A stretch of 64,000 bases of DNA from Profundibacterium mesophilum KAUST100406-0324 (GCF_009835145.1 NZ_APKE01000027.1:1-64000), one strand, 5' to 3'; counted from the first letter of the stretch, positions 53,299 to 62,865 are shown. Translations and numbers: made by a program. The notes: generated from the sequence alone by a model not told the origin.

Positions 53299-53955
53299 AT
53301 GGAAAACGCGGCTTTGGCGGCGGGGCCGGAAGAGCGAGGGCCAAAACGTGCCGCCCATCCCGGTCCGCGTCCGCGTCCCGGACAGATCGTCGGTCTGCTT
53401 GGCGGCTCATTCGATCCCGCGCATGATGGGCATCTGCACATCAGCAGGGAGGCGATGAAACGGTTCGGGCTCGATCACATATGGTGGCTGGTCAGTCCGG
53501 CCAATCCGCTCAAACGTCATGCACCCGCGCCGCTGGAGCGCAGGATGGCGCATGCCGCGCGGCTTGCGGCGCGCGATCGGCGCATCACGGTTACCGATGT
53601 CGAGGCACGCATGGGCACGCAGATGACATGGGAGAGCGTCGAGGCGCTGCGGCGCGCCTATCGGGGACAGCGTTTCGTCTGGCTGATGGGTGCAGACAAC
53701 CTTGCCGTGCTACATCTTTGGGCGCAATGGACACGCTTGATGCGAACGATCCCGATCGGGGTGCTGGCCCGGCCATCCGAAAGCCTCGCGGCACGGCTCT
53801 CGCCCGCCGCGCGAAGATTTGATCACGCACGCTTGCGTCAATCACAGGCAGGACGCCTCGGCAGGATTGCGGCGCCCTGCTGGTGTTTGATAGATATTCC
53901 AATGGTGAAAGACAGCTCGACCGCGCTGCGCGCAGCCGGACGATGGCCCCAGTGA
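53299..53955 (+). CDS. nadD: Nicotinate-nucleotide adenylyltransferase
   Basis: Makes deamido-NAD from nicotinate mononucleotide and ATP. The nucleotidyltransferase signature GLLGGSFDPAHDGHLHISREAM (HxGH type) is preceded by a roughly 30-aa basic N-terminal extension. ERRMAHAARLA, FVWLMGADNLAVLHLWAQW and the C-terminal MVKDSSTALRAAG (SSTxLR) complete the family. 218 aa. It follows the aldo/keto reductase and precedes dacB in the same direction. Confidence 0.93.
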   Translation: MENAALAAGPEERGPKRAAHPGPRPRPGQIVGLLGGSFDPAHDGHLHISREAMKRFGLDHIWWLVSPANPLKRHAPAPLERRMAHAARLAARDRRITVTDVEARMGTQMTWESVEALRRAYRGQRFVWLMGADNLAVLHLWAQWTRLMRTIPIGVLARPSESLAARLSPAARRFDHARLRQSQAGRLGRIAAPCWCLIDIPMVKDSSTALRAAGRWPQ

Positions 53956-54016
53956 GCGGGCAGGGATGCGTCCGGCGGGGAGGCGCCGGAATGCGGAATG
54001 GTAAAAGGAACAGGCT

Positions 54017-55483
54017 GTGCGGCTGACACGACGAATGATCCTCGGAGCTTTGCTTGCCGGTGCGGCGGATGTCGCCCTGGCCAAGGTGCCCGATGGCACG
54101 ATCCGCCCGAGGCGTCGCGGCGACGGCGCGGTGCGCGCTGCCGCGACACCCGTTGCGCAGATCGTCGAGGCGGCGCGGCTCGATGGCGCGGTCAGTTTCG
54201 TCGTGGCCGATGCCGTGACGGGCGAGGTTCTGGAGGCATTCCAGCCGAACCTGCCGCAGCCGCCCGCGAGCACCGCCAAGGCCCTCACCACGCTTTACGG
54301 TATCGACAAGCTTGGGCTTTCGCACCGCTTCGTCACGCAGGTGGTGGGAACGGGACCGATCATAAACGGACGTCTCGAGGGGGACCTCATCCTCGTGGGC
54401 GGGGGTGATCCGGGGCTCGACACGCGCGCCCTCGGCGCGATGGCCAAACAGCTCAAGCGCGACGGTCTGCGCGAAGTCGCGGGGCATTTCAGGCTTCACA
54501 ACAAGGCGCTGCCCGAGATCTACGAGATCGATCCGGAGCAGCCCGACCACGTCGCCTACAATCCCGGCGTCGGGGCCCTCAACCTCAATTACAACCGTGT
54601 CCATTTCGAATGGAAACGCGCAGGCACCGGCTACGAGGTGGGGATGGGGGCGCCGGCCGTCGGCTACGCGCCCGAGATCGCCTTCTCGACGATGGAGGTC
54701 GTGGATAGGTCGGCGCCGATCTACACGCTCGTGACCACGGATACGCGGGACGCCTGGACGGTGGCGAAGACCGCGCTGGGCAGTGGCGGCTCGCGCTGGC
54801 TGCCGGTGCGCAAGCCCGCGTTGTATACCGGAGAGGTCTTTCAGACCGTGGTGCAGAGCCTCGGGATCATGATGCAAGGTGCGATCCTGCCTGCCCAGAG
54901 CGCCGAAGGCACGGTGCTCGCGCGCCACGAAAGCGCGCCCTTGAGCGAAATCCTCAAGGACATGCTCGAATATTCCACGAATGCGACGGCGGAGATCGTC
55001 GGTCTGTCGGCCAGTTCCAAGGCTTTCGGCGCCTCGGTTCCGGGGCTCAGGCAATCGGCCGCCCTGATGAACGATTGGCTCAACGATGGCGCCGGGCCGC
55101 GCGGCGCGGTTCTCACGGACCATTCGGGGCTGGGGGATGACAGTCGCATTTCGGCCGCCGACATGGCGCGCGCGATGGTTCTGAGCGGCTATGACGGTGA
55201 GCTGCGCCAATTGATGAAGCCGTTCCGGGTCGTCGACGACAACAGTATCAAGGTCGATGCCAAGACCGGCACCCTCAATTTCGTCAGTGCACTGACGGGG
55301 TATGTCGCGCGTCCGGGCCGCACACCGCTCGCCTTTGCGATCTTCTGCTCGGATGTGGAGCGGCGCGAGGCGCTCGCGATGGAGCAGCGTGAGCGACCCG
55401 AGGGTGGGCGGGCCTGGCTCGGACGCGCCAGGACGCTTCAGCGCCGGCTTCTGCGTCGGTGGGCGACGATCGCGCTCGGCTGA
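54017..55483 (+). CDS. dacB: D-alanyl-D-alanine carboxypeptidase/endopeptidase (PBP4, S13 family)
   Basis: Periplasmic peptidoglycan hydrolase. The start is GTG at 54017 with AAGGAA upstream, giving VRLTRRMILGALLAGAADVALA as the signal peptide. The three penicillin-binding motifs are S-T-A-K in PPASTAKALTTLYG, S-T-N in LEYSTNATAEIVGLSA and K-T-G-T in VDAKTGTLNF. The large insert between the first two motifs (GDLILVGGGDPGLDTRALG and NLNYNRVHFEW) is typical of S13. 488 aa, full length. It ends before the small membrane-protein gene on the opposite strand. Confidence 0.93.
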   Translation: MRLTRRMILGALLAGAADVALAKVPDGTIRPRRRGDGAVRAAATPVAQIVEAARLDGAVSFVVADAVTGEVLEAFQPNLPQPPASTAKALTTLYGIDKLGLSHRFVTQVVGTGPIINGRLEGDLILVGGGDPGLDTRALGAMAKQLKRDGLREVAGHFRLHNKALPEIYEIDPEQPDHVAYNPGVGALNLNYNRVHFEWKRAGTGYEVGMGAPAVGYAPEIAFSTMEVVDRSAPIYTLVTTDTRDAWTVAKTALGSGGSRWLPVRKPALYTGEVFQTVVQSLGIMMQGAILPAQSAEGTVLARHESAPLSEILKDMLEYSTNATAEIVGLSASSKAFGASVPGLRQSAALMNDWLNDGAGPRGAVLTDHSGLGDDSRISAADMARAMVLSGYDGELRQLMKPFRVVDDNSIKVDAKTGTLNFVSALTGYVARPGRTPLAFAIFCSDVERREALAMEQRERPEGGRAWLGRARTLQRRLLRRWATIALG

Positions 55484-55499
55484 TCGCCGCCCGGTCCGT

Positions 55500-55685
55500 T
55501 CAGAGTTTCGCGCCGCCTGCGCGCGGCCCGGCGATCAGCCAGATGATGAAACCGACGACGGGCAGGATCAGGATCACGAGCACCCAGATGATCTTGGAGA
55601 GGGTCGAGGCGCCGCTCATCACGACGTTGTAGAGCGCGTAGATGTCGGCGATGAAAACGAGAATGCCGAGAATACCGAATTCCAT
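55500..55685 (-). CDS. PLDc_N-domain small membrane protein, 61 aa
   Basis: A phospholipase D N-terminal-like (PLDc_N) protein. MEFGILGILVFIADIYALYNVVMSGAS is followed by SKIIWVLVILILPVVGFIIWLIAGPR. Two transmembrane helices are separated by a short loop, and the second carries the conserved W.L.I..LP..G...W pattern. The product is inserted in the inner membrane; its role is unknown. ATG 55685 with aaagga upstream. It is convergent with dacB (16 bp apart). Confidence 0.8.
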   Translation of the reverse strand: MEFGILGILVFIADIYALYNVVMSGASTLSKIIWVLVILILPVVGFIIWLIAGPRAGGAKL

Positions 55686-56062
55686 AAGAGTTATCCTTTT
55701 CTGGTCGGGGCACGGGAATGTCTGTTCTGGGCCAACGCGCTTCACCGAGAGGTAAGTTCCCGCGCCGGGAGGGATTCTATGCCGGGCGGCATCCTCCTGC
55801 CGGTTCGGTCGGCGCCTTGCCGCGTGGGCAGAAGGGGCGGCGCGCGGCACCGATTTTTGCGGGTTCCGCGCCCGCCCGATCGTCGCGGGGCAACCCGGTC
55901 AGCGCGCTGCTTCGGCACTCCGCGGGTGAGGGTAGCGGCTCCCGTTAAGGTGTTCGGTCCATGCGGTCCGGTTCGCGCGACGTGACATTGACCTTGCCGC
56001 GAGGCGGCAATAGGGACGGAGGCCACCGGGATTGTCCCGGCACCTTGCCACGGAGTGTTCCG
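55686..56062. other. 377-bp divergent region upstream of lysS and the PLDc_N gene
   Basis: Holds both promoters; none is clear by eye. A hairpin, ttgccgc-gag-gcggcaa (55994-56010), lies 53 bases before the lysS start and could be part of its leader. It has no T-box features (no specifier loop or antiterminator seen). Confidence 0.45.
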
Positions 56063-57655
56063 ATGACCGATCTCGGGGATGCAGCTATGCAGTCGAAAGC
56101 CTGGCCTCTCGAGGAGGCCCGGCGGGTGCTCAAACGCTACCAGAAGGCACCGCCCGATAAGGGTTACGTGCTGTTCGAGACGGGCTACGGCCCGTCCGGT
56201 CTGCCGCATATCGGCACGTTCGGCGAGGTGGCCCGCACGACCATGGTGCGCCGCGCCTTCGAGACGATCAGCGACATTCCGACGAAGCTGCTGTGCTTTT
56301 CCGACGATATGGACGGGCTGCGCAAGGTGCCGGGCAACGTGCCGAACCAGGAGCGGATGCGCGAGGATCTGAACCTTCCGCTGACCCGCGTTCGGGATCC
56401 TTTTGGCACCCATGACAGCTTCGGCGCGCATAACAATGCCCGCCTGATGGCGTTTCTCGATGGATTCGGCTTCGATTACGAGTTCGCCTCCTCGACCCGA
56501 TACTACAAGGAGGGACGTTTCGACGAGATGCTCCTCGTGGCCTTGGCACGCTTCGACAAGATCATGGAGATCATGCTTCCGACACTGGGGGAGGAACGGC
56601 GCGCGACCTATTCTCCCTTCCTGCCGGTCAGCCCCAAGACGGGCCACGTCCTGCAGGTGCCGACGCTGGAGCGCAACGTCGAGAAGGGCACCATCGTCTA
56701 CGAGGAGCCCGACGGTGAACGGATCGAGGTTCCGATCACCGGCGGGAACGTCAAGTTGCAGTGGAAGCCGGATTGGGCAATGCGCTGGGCGGCGCTCGGC
56801 GTCGATTACGAGATGTCCGGCAAGGACCTGATCGACAGCGTCACGCAGGCCACCAAGATCTGCCGGGCGCTCGGAAAGCCCGCGCCGGAGACGCTGACCT
56901 ATGAGCTTTTCAACGACGAGCAGGGTCAGAAAATCAGCAAGTCGAAGGGCAACGGGCTGTCGATGGAGGAATGGCTGACCTATGCCGCGCCGGAATCGCT
57001 CAGCTACTTCATGTATCTCAAGCCCAAGAGTGCCAAACGGCTTCATTTCGATGTGATCCCGAAAGCGGTGGACGAGTATCACCAGCAACTCAAGGCCTAT
57101 CCCGAACAGGATGCCGCGAAACGGCTTGCGAACCCGGTGCACCATATCCATGCGGGCAATCCACCCGCCTCGCACATGGTCGTTCCGTTCTCGATGTTGC
57201 TTAACCTCGCATCGGTCGCCTCGGCCGAGGACAGTGCGGCGCTCTGGGGCTTCATCCAGCGTTATGCACCCGACGCGGCACCGCAGACGCATCCCGACCT
57301 CGATGCCGCGGCGGGCTACGCGGTGCGCTACTACAATGATTTCGTCAAGCCGGAGAAGACGTTCCGGGAGCCCGACGCCAAGGAGCGCGCGGCGCTCGAG
57401 GACCTCGCCGGGCGGTTACGCGCTTGGCAGGGGGGGCTTGATGCCGATGCGCTGCAATCGCTGGTCTTCGCCGTGGGCAAGGAGCACGGCTTCGAGCCGC
57501 TGCGCGATTGGTTCAAGGCACTTTACGAAACGCTTCTGGGCGCAAGCCAAGGGCCCCGGTTCGGAGGGTTCATCGCCCTTTACGGTGTGCAGGAAACGGT
57601 CGAGCTGATCGAGACGGCCCTCTCCGGCAGGCTTATCACCGGAAGTCGCACTTGA
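56063..57655 (+). CDS. lysS: Lysyl-tRNA synthetase, class I
   Basis: Charges tRNA-Lys. It belongs to the class I (archaeal-type) LysRS that replaces the class II enzyme in many alphaproteobacteria. [21 protein letters not shown] carries the HIGH-type motif, [22 protein letters not shown] the KMSKS motif, and the C-terminal helical domain contains anticodon-recognition regions. 530 aa. ATG 56063 ([19 protein letters not shown]) follows a cggag site. No second LysRS lies in the window. Confidence 0.95.
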   Translation: MTDLGDAAMQSKAWPLEEARRVLKRYQKAPPDKGYVLFETGYGPSGLPHIGTFGEVARTTMVRRAFETISDIPTKLLCFSDDMDGLRKVPGNVPNQERMREDLNLPLTRVRDPFGTHDSFGAHNNARLMAFLDGFGFDYEFASSTRYYKEGRFDEMLLVALARFDKIMEIMLPTLGEERRATYSPFLPVSPKTGHVLQVPTLERNVEKGTIVYEEPDGERIEVPITGGNVKLQWKPDWAMRWAALGVDYEMSGKDLIDSVTQATKICRALGKPAPETLTYELFNDEQGQKISKSKGNGLSMEEWLTYAAPESLSYFMYLKPKSAKRLHFDVIPKAVDEYHQQLKAYPEQDAAKRLANPVHHIHAGNPPASHMVVPFSMLLNLASVASAEDSAALWGFIQRYAPDAAPQTHPDLDAAAGYAVRYYNDFVKPEKTFREPDAKERAALEDLAGRLRAWQGGLDADALQSLVFAVGKEHGFEPLRDWFKALYETLLGASQGPRFGGFIALYGVQETVELIETALSGRLITGSRT

Positions 57656-57718
57656 TGGTGTGAAACTTCGAGCGGCCCGTGCCCGTGTCTTCTTCGGTCA
57701 TTTACCGGGGGAGGCGAA

Positions 57719-58159
57719 ATGCTGCACGGAATTCTCTTGTCATGGGCCCTTGCGGCCGCAGTGGGGACGGTCGCCAGCTTTGCGACGCCTGTCCCTGCAT
57801 TCGCGCAGCTTGCCGATGAGCAGGGCGAGGTTCGCCATGTGATCGAGCAGCAGATCGAGGCGTTCCGTGCCGGGGATCTCGAGACGGCCTTCTCCTTCGC
57901 GGCACCTTCCATACGAAGGTTGTTCGGCTCGCCGGACGTCTTCGGGCGCATGGTGGAGCAGGGATATCCGATGGTCTGGTCCCCCAGCGAGGTGACGTTC
58001 CTGGAATTGCGCAGGATCGAGGGTGCCCTGTGGCAGCGCGTGATGGTCCGCGATGATTCAGGGGCACTGCACATGCTCGATTACCAGATGACCCCGGGCG
58101 AGGGGGGATGGAAGATCGGCGGTGTCCAACTGCTTCGGGCGCAGGATCTCCGGGCCTGA
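57719..58159 (+). CDS. Secreted DUF4864 protein, 146 aa
   Basis: A signal peptide (MLHGILLSWALAAAVGTVASFATPVPAFA) precedes a cystatin/NTF2-like domain with VIEQQIEAFRAGDLETAFSFAAPSIRRLFGSPDVFGRMVEQGYPMVWSP. The QI.AF...D...AF..A.P.I...F.....F..MV..GYP pattern is the DUF4864 hallmark. Function unknown. It starts 63 bp after lysS with a gggggaggcgaa site. Confidence 0.85.
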   Translation: MLHGILLSWALAAAVGTVASFATPVPAFAQLADEQGEVRHVIEQQIEAFRAGDLETAFSFAAPSIRRLFGSPDVFGRMVEQGYPMVWSPSEVTFLELRRIEGALWQRVMVRDDSGALHMLDYQMTPGEGGWKIGGVQLLRAQDLRA

Positions 58160-58303
58160 GAACGCATGGTTAACCCCGCATTGCCAGCAACGGAATATCT
58201 ACCGTCTCCCGAAGGCGCGGCACCGGATGCCGTGACCATCGTGGATACCCCCGGACGCGTTGCCGGCGGGCGGTCTTCCACGTCATCGATGAAGGGGACA
58301 GCG

Positions 58304-60595
58304 ATGAACAAGGTGATCACTGACGGTCTGGTGCTGATGCCGCCACCGTTCTCGCAGGGTCTGCAAGTCTGGGCGCGCGGCGACGGAACACCGGGTTCGG
58401 CAAGTTACGCGGACGATCCCGCCGCGGCTTTCGTTCCCTCGGATGCAGATTTCGGGGGCGCGCTTGAACTGGTGAAGACGCAATCGGTGCAGAAACTGCG
58501 CTATACCGGCGAAACGCCCATCCTGCCCGGGTGCTACCTGAGGATCACGGCGAAGGTGAAGGCGATTTCCGGCAATCTTCCGGCGGTGCGTATCGCCGCC
58601 TGGGCCGGGCGCGGCACGCAGATGCATGTCGGCGGGCTGGTAGAGACCGGCGGCACCGTGCCGCTCACGCGCTATGGCGAGGTCGTCGAGGTCAGCGCGA
58701 TCGTGGGGACGGGCACGCGCGTCGGTGTCGACATGCCTTGGGGTCTTGAGCCGATTTTCGGACATTTCGGGATCGACCTCACGGGGCCGAATGGGGGCGT
58801 GATACGGATCGACGATCTCGTCATCGAGGATGTCAGCTCGATCTTCCTGTCGGATATAGTCGCGGCGGTCGATGTGCGGGATTTCGGCGCCAGAGGCGAC
58901 GGGAGCACGGATGACAGCGCGGCGTTCATCGCGGCGGATGCCGCGGCGGAAGGGCGCGAGGTGCTGGTTCCCGAAGGGGTGTTCCATCTTGGCGATCATG
59001 TCACGATGGCAAGTCCGGTGCGTTTCGTCGGGACCGTTACCGCCGCTGCGCAGACTCGCCTTGTCCTGCGCCGCGACTTCAACCTGCCGAGCTATCTCGC
59101 GGCATTCGGCGACGAGCAGCTGGCCTTTCGCAAGGCGTTCCAGGCACTTTTGAACAACACCGATCACGAGAGCCTCGATCTTGGCGGCTTGCGGGTCGAG
59201 CTCGACGAGCCGATCGACATGGCGGCGGCGGTCGGCAACCAAGACCGCTTCGAGATCCGCCGCGTGATCCGCAATGGACAGTTCAACGCGATTCCGGGAG
59301 CCGGCTGGACGGTCGCGCCCGTCACGTCGCAGGCAAGTTACAGTTCCGCCAACCCGCGCAGTCTCGCCAACGTGGCGAATATCGCCAATATCGAGGTCGG
59401 CTCACATGTCGAGGGGCGCGGCGTCGGGCGGGAGGTCTATGTCACCGCGCGGAATGTCGGGGCGGGAACCCTGACCCTGTCGCAGCCTCTGCACGGGCCT
59501 GCGCCCAGCCAGTCCTACAGCTTCACCAGATACCGCTATGCCCTGGATTTCAGCGGTTTCTCGAAGCTCAGCAAGTTCACCCTCACCGATATTGAATTGC
59601 AGCTCGACGGTCGCGCCAGCGGCATCCTTCTGGCGCCGAGCGGCGAGACCTTTCATATCCGCGACTGCTTCGTGACGAAACCGCGCGACCGCGGGGTGAC
59701 GTCACATGGCACGGGATGCCAGGATCTGCAGATCGACCGCTGCCATTTCATTTCGGCCGAGCAATCTGCCGCGGCCACCGACCGCAGCTCGATCGGGTTC
59801 AACGTCAACGCGAACGATGCCAAGATCCGCGACAGCCGTTTCCAAAGGCTCGGCACGACGATGGTGCTTGCGGGCAATGGCCATCTCATAGTGGGAAATC
59901 ACTGGTTCCAGGGTGACAATGTCAGCGACGGCCCCCGGACGGCGGGTCTCGTCCTGACGGAGACCAACGTGAAGTCGGTTGTGACCGGCAACTATCTCGA
60001 CAACAGCTTTCTGGAATGGACGAACGAGCATGACGCCGCTCCGGATTTCTCGAACGAGTTTTCTTTCGGGGGGCTGTCGCTGACCGGGAACATCTTCACC
60101 GCGAACGACGTCGCGGCGCATTTTTCATGGATCGTCATCAAACCTTTCGGATCGGGGCATTTCCTGCATGGCCTCAGCGTGACCGGCAATTGCTTCAAGG
60201 CGATCAACGGGGCCATCGAGCGTGTGGAGAAAGTGGATGACAGCATTGCGGAGCTCGATTTCTCGAAATCGCGCCTTGTGACCTTCTCGGCGAATACCTT
60301 CAACGGCGTGTCGCAGGAAACGGTCAATCCCGTCTCGCTTGAATTCGAGCAACCCGACAACGCGGTGAACTGGACGCTCGATCCGGGGCCATGGCTGCCC
60401 TTCGGGGGGTGGTCGCGCACCGTTGCCGGCCTCGTCCCGGAAGGGGTGATCCGCACGAGCAGCAATGCCGCCGTCCACGCCTTCCCCTCGATCCTGCCTC
60501 TGGACGGCCCGGCGCGCAGCCGTGTCAGGCTGGAATGGCCGGTCGCGGTGCGGGGTAAGGTTCAGTTGTCGGTCAGGATGGATCGCCCCTACTGA
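58304..60595 (+). CDS. Right-handed beta-helix protein, pectate-lyase / GH28-related, 763 aa, no signal peptide
   Basis: The protein begins MNKVITDGLVLMPPPFSQGLQVWARGDGTPGS, a distinctive N-terminus without a signal sequence. A beta-sandwich-like region (about 30-180) is followed by VDVRDFGARGDGSTDDSAAFIAADAAA (about 190-220), the start motif of the pectate-lyase superfamily helix. Long beta-helix coils follow (repeats such as FHIRDCFVTKPRDRGVTSHG, LQIDRCHFISAE, AKIRDSRFQRLG, and NIFTANDVAAHFSW), then a C-terminal beta domain. It resembles phage tailspikes and exopolysaccharide lyases. A type I or T6SS-like route or a cell-bound role is possible, but no secretion gene is adjacent. ATG 58304 follows aagggga; an upstream frame to 58166 is unlikely. 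Confidence 0.75.
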   Translation: MNKVITDGLVLMPPPFSQGLQVWARGDGTPGSASYADDPAAAFVPSDADFGGALELVKTQSVQKLRYTGETPILPGCYLRITAKVKAISGNLPAVRIAAWAGRGTQMHVGGLVETGGTVPLTRYGEVVEVSAIVGTGTRVGVDMPWGLEPIFGHFGIDLTGPNGGVIRIDDLVIEDVSSIFLSDIVAAVDVRDFGARGDGSTDDSAAFIAADAAAEGREVLVPEGVFHLGDHVTMASPVRFVGTVTAAAQTRLVLRRDFNLPSYLAAFGDEQLAFRKAFQALLNNTDHESLDLGGLRVELDEPIDMAAAVGNQDRFEIRRVIRNGQFNAIPGAGWTVAPVTSQASYSSANPRSLANVANIANIEVGSHVEGRGVGREVYVTARNVGAGTLTLSQPLHGPAPSQSYSFTRYRYALDFSGFSKLSKFTLTDIELQLDGRASGILLAPSGETFHIRDCFVTKPRDRGVTSHGTGCQDLQIDRCHFISAEQSAAATDRSSIGFNVNANDAKIRDSRFQRLGTTMVLAGNGHLIVGNHWFQGDNVSDGPRTAGLVLTETNVKSVVTGNYLDNSFLEWTNEHDAAPDFSNEFSFGGLSLTGNIFTANDVAAHFSWIVIKPFGSGHFLHGLSVTGNCFKAINGAIERVEKVDDSIAELDFSKSRLVTFSANTFNGVSQETVNPVSLEFEQPDNAVNWTLDPGPWLPFGGWSRTVAGLVPEGVIRTSSNAAVHAFPSILPLDGPARSRVRLEWPVAVRGKVQLSVRMDRPY

Positions 60596-60647
60596 TCCAA
60601 ACCGGCGGGGCGGGCTCTGGACAGTAAGGGCCCGATACCCCGTAGCC

Positions 60648-60674
60648 GCCGCCGGGGCGTATAGCTGGCGGCGC
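60648..60674. terminator. Hairpin between convergent genes
   Basis: cgccgcc (60648-60654) pairs with ggcggcg (60668-60674) around a 13-base loop. It is followed on the plus strand by cgtttcg. It may stop read-through from the beta-helix gene. Confidence 0.4.
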
Positions 60675-60691
60675 GTTTCGCAAGGCTGGGT

Positions 60692-61423
60692 TCAGAATTC
60701 GACCCAGCCGGACGTGAATATGCCAGCGCTTCCCGAGCGGTCGAGCCCGTAGCTTGCTCCGATCTGGACCTTCACCCCATCGCGCAACTCGTGGACATAG
60801 GACGGGGCGAGCGTCGCGCTCGTTTCGTCCTCCTGCTGATGTATCCAGAGCTCGGCGATCAGATGCCGTCCGTTCGGAATGTTCAATCCGAGCGTCAGGT
60901 CGAGCTTGCGGATCTCCTTCGGGCTTCGGCTGGCGCGGGTGACGCTGAGTGCCGCGGTGCTCCAGCCGCTGCCGAACCGGCTCTCGAAACCCCGTCCCCA
61001 ATGCAAACCTGCTCTCAGCAGCACCGCGTCGGGACGGTGGCGCGGCGGCTTGCGTGCGCCGAGCCCCAGTTCGACCGCAAAGCGGTTCGTCTTGTCCGGA
61101 CGACCGACGGGCCGGCGTATCGAGGCTGTGGCCGCGCGTCCCCTCCGCCCATCATGCCCCCAACGCAGGACCGCCGTGTAAACATCGCTCAGCCCGTATT
61201 CGGCATAGGCCGATCCATAACTCGATCCGGCATCCTCCTCGTAACCCTGCGTGAAGGAGAGAAAGGTCGATCCACGCTCCCGCGGCCAGGGCCCGGCATG
61301 CGTGGCCGCGCCGGCCAGCAGGCAGGCGAGAAGAAGCATTGATAGCAGAAGACGGTTCAAGCGTCGCCCGAGGACGCATGGGGCCGGCGCGATCGCGACA
61401 AGGGGTGAGCGGAGTGCATCCAT
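60692..61423 (-). CDS. Outer-membrane beta-barrel candidate, about 243 aa
   Basis: Hydrophobic signal-like region (RLNRLLLSMLLLACLLAGAATHAG) then alternating amphipathic strands: GSTFLSFTQGYEE, SAYAEYGLSDVYTAVLRWGHD, NRFAVELGLGAR and a final IFTSGWVEF ending in Phe, the usual C-terminal signal for outer-membrane assembly. The pattern matches an uncharacterised outer-membrane or secreted beta-barrel group. The start is uncertain. ATG 61423 gives an n-region before the hydrophobic stretch; a later ATG at 61339 would remove it. The gene is divergent from the ABM gene. Confidence 0.65.
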   Translation of the reverse strand: MDALRSPLVAIAPAPCVLGRRLNRLLLSMLLLACLLAGAATHAGPWPRERGSTFLSFTQGYEEDAGSSYGSAYAEYGLSDVYTAVLRWGHDGRRGRAATASIRRPVGRPDKTNRFAVELGLGARKPPRHRPDAVLLRAGLHWGRGFESRFGSGWSTAALSVTRASRSPKEIRKLDLTLGLNIPNGRHLIAELWIHQQEDETSATLAPSYVHELRDGVKVQIGASYGLDRSGSAGIFTSGWVEF

Positions 61424-61553
61424 GGCCCATGCTTTGGCGCTCTTGGTTAAGATTTCGATAAACCCCAAGAATGCGAACTGCGGCGCGGCGGGCGAGAGCG
61501 CCGTTGAGCGACGCGTCCCTTTACGCTTATCGTGGTGGGGGGAGGATCGACAC

Positions 61554-61862
61554 ATGTCCCAAGAAGCGCATTATCAAACCGTCATCACCACATTCGAAGT
61601 CAGTCCGGGCACGTGCCAGGACCTGATGGAATTGCTGCAGGAGGTCTATGACGCGTTCATAAGGCATCAGCCCGGTTTCATCTCCGCGGCGCTACATGTG
61701 AACGACGCGCAGACGCGGATCGCCAACTACTCGCAATGGCAGCGGCGCGAAGATTTTCTCGCGATGCTCCGTGCTCCACAGATGCGCGCCTGCAACCGGG
61801 AGCTTTCGGCCATGGCGCGTAGCTTCGAACCGGTGATGTACGAGGTCGCGGCCACTTTCTGA
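61554..61862 (+). CDS. Antibiotic biosynthesis monooxygenase (ABM)-family protein, 102 aa
   Basis: Small dimeric alpha/beta protein of the ABM/quinol-monooxygenase-like fold. VITTFEVSPGTCQDLMELLQEVYDAFIRHQPGFISAALHVNDAQTRIANYSQWQRREDFLAML shows the typical (V..F.V.PG....L...L.......PGF..A.LH.....TR..NY.QW) pattern. The role is unknown; many are oxygenases or heme/quinone-related. ATG 61554 has a perfect ggagga site. It is divergent from the beta-barrel gene. Confidence 0.82.
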   Translation: MSQEAHYQTVITTFEVSPGTCQDLMELLQEVYDAFIRHQPGFISAALHVNDAQTRIANYSQWQRREDFLAMLRAPQMRACNRELSAMARSFEPVMYEVAATF

Positions 61863-61933
61863 GTTTTGCGCGCTCGGTGGCTTGCCCGGAGCGGGCTTGC
61901 CTCTAGGTTTCGTTGCAAATCAGGAGGATGCGT

Positions 61934-62227
61934 ATGGAAGAGCTGTTGAACGCGCTGGGCGCGGTATCGCTGGGCGTCTTGGTCATCATCGGGGCCCTTG
62001 CGGGCTGGCTCGCGGCGAAACTGACCGGTGGGTCGGCGCTGCGCTACATCATCGCCGGGATTGTCGGAGCCGTGGCGCTGCCCTTCGTTCTCGTCGCCCT
62101 CGGTGTGACGGTGGTTGCGGCTGGCGGGCTTCTGGTGCTTGCGCTGGTGGCCGTTGTCGGGGCCTTGCTCCTTGTTGCGCTGATGCGGATGATCTTCGGC
62201 GGAAAGGGGAGGCGGGACGATGCGTAA
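61934..62227 (+). CDS. Small three-helix membrane protein, GlsB/YeaQ-like, 97 aa
   Basis: Hydrophobic protein with LGVLVIIGALAGWLAAKLTGG then ALRYIIAGIVGAVALPFVLVALGVTVV and a last helix before the basic tail RMIFGGKGRRDDA. The AGWLA..LTGG...R.II.GIVGA part recalls transglycosylase-associated GlsB/YeaQ/YmgE proteins, which are stress-related. aggagg lies 6 bases before ATG 61934. Its end overlaps the VOC gene by 8 bases. Confidence 0.7.
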   Translation: MEELLNALGAVSLGVLVIIGALAGWLAAKLTGGSALRYIIAGIVGAVALPFVLVALGVTVVAAGGLLVLALVAVVGALLLVALMRMIFGGKGRRDDA

Positions 62228-62804
62228 GCTGCAATCGCAAGGGGTGCACCACATCACACTGACAGGGGCGGACCGTCAGACATCGATTGATTTCTGGGAA
62301 GGTCTTCTGGGTATGCCCTTCGTTTTCGATCAGCCAAATCTCGACAATCCCGACGAGGGTCACGTCTATTTCGATCCCGGTGACGGCCGCCTGATCACGG
62401 TTTTCACGAACGAGACGCGGAAACCCGATCCCCGGCGAACGCCGACCGAGCCGGGATGCGTTCACCACCTCGCTTTCAACGTCTCGCAGGCGACGTTCTG
62501 GCAGGCTGTCGAACGTCTCGATGAACGCGGTATCCGCCATTCGGGGCCCAAGGATCGCGGCTTCATGGACTCGATCTATTTCACCGATCCGATGGGGCTG
62601 CTGATCGAGCTTGCAAGCTACAGGTTCGAGCCGCCGATAGGCTGCTCCCATGGCGATGTCATGATCAATGCCCACCGGATCCGTGTCGAGCGGGGGGATC
62701 ATCATATCGACAAGGTCCATCTTGCGGATGCCATCGAGCGCTTGGTCGAGCGGCGCCAGGACACCCTGAGCGAGGATCGCAGCGCCCGTGACCCCTACAG
62801 ATAG
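62220..62804 (+). CDS. VOC-family (glyoxalase/extradiol-type) protein, 194 aa
   Basis: Vicinal-oxygen-chelate fold metalloprotein. GVHHITLTGADRQTSIDFWEGLLGMPFVFDQPN (His ligand near residue 10) is followed by VYFDPGDGRLITVF, CVHHLAFNVSQATFWQAVERLDERGIRHSGPKDRGF (second His) and IYFTDPMGLLIELASY (Glu ligand). These are the three metal ligands of glyoxalase-like dioxygenases. 194 aa is longer than a single domain; the last 60 residues are a charged tail. Overlaps the preceding gene by 8 bases, so the two are probably translated together. Confidence 0.82.
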   Translation: MRKLQSQGVHHITLTGADRQTSIDFWEGLLGMPFVFDQPNLDNPDEGHVYFDPGDGRLITVFTNETRKPDPRRTPTEPGCVHHLAFNVSQATFWQAVERLDERGIRHSGPKDRGFMDSIYFTDPMGLLIELASYRFEPPIGCSHGDVMINAHRIRVERGDHHIDKVHLADAIERLVERRQDTLSEDRSARDPYR

Positions 62805-62865
62805 GGCGCGCTGCCGTATCCCGGCAGCGGCACGGGCCGGCGTGACCCATCCACCACCGGGCACG

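Noticed and set aside
55940-56062. T-box or other riboswitch before lysS
   Set aside because: Only one short hairpin is seen; no T-box sequence or antiterminator, and T-boxes are rare in this class.
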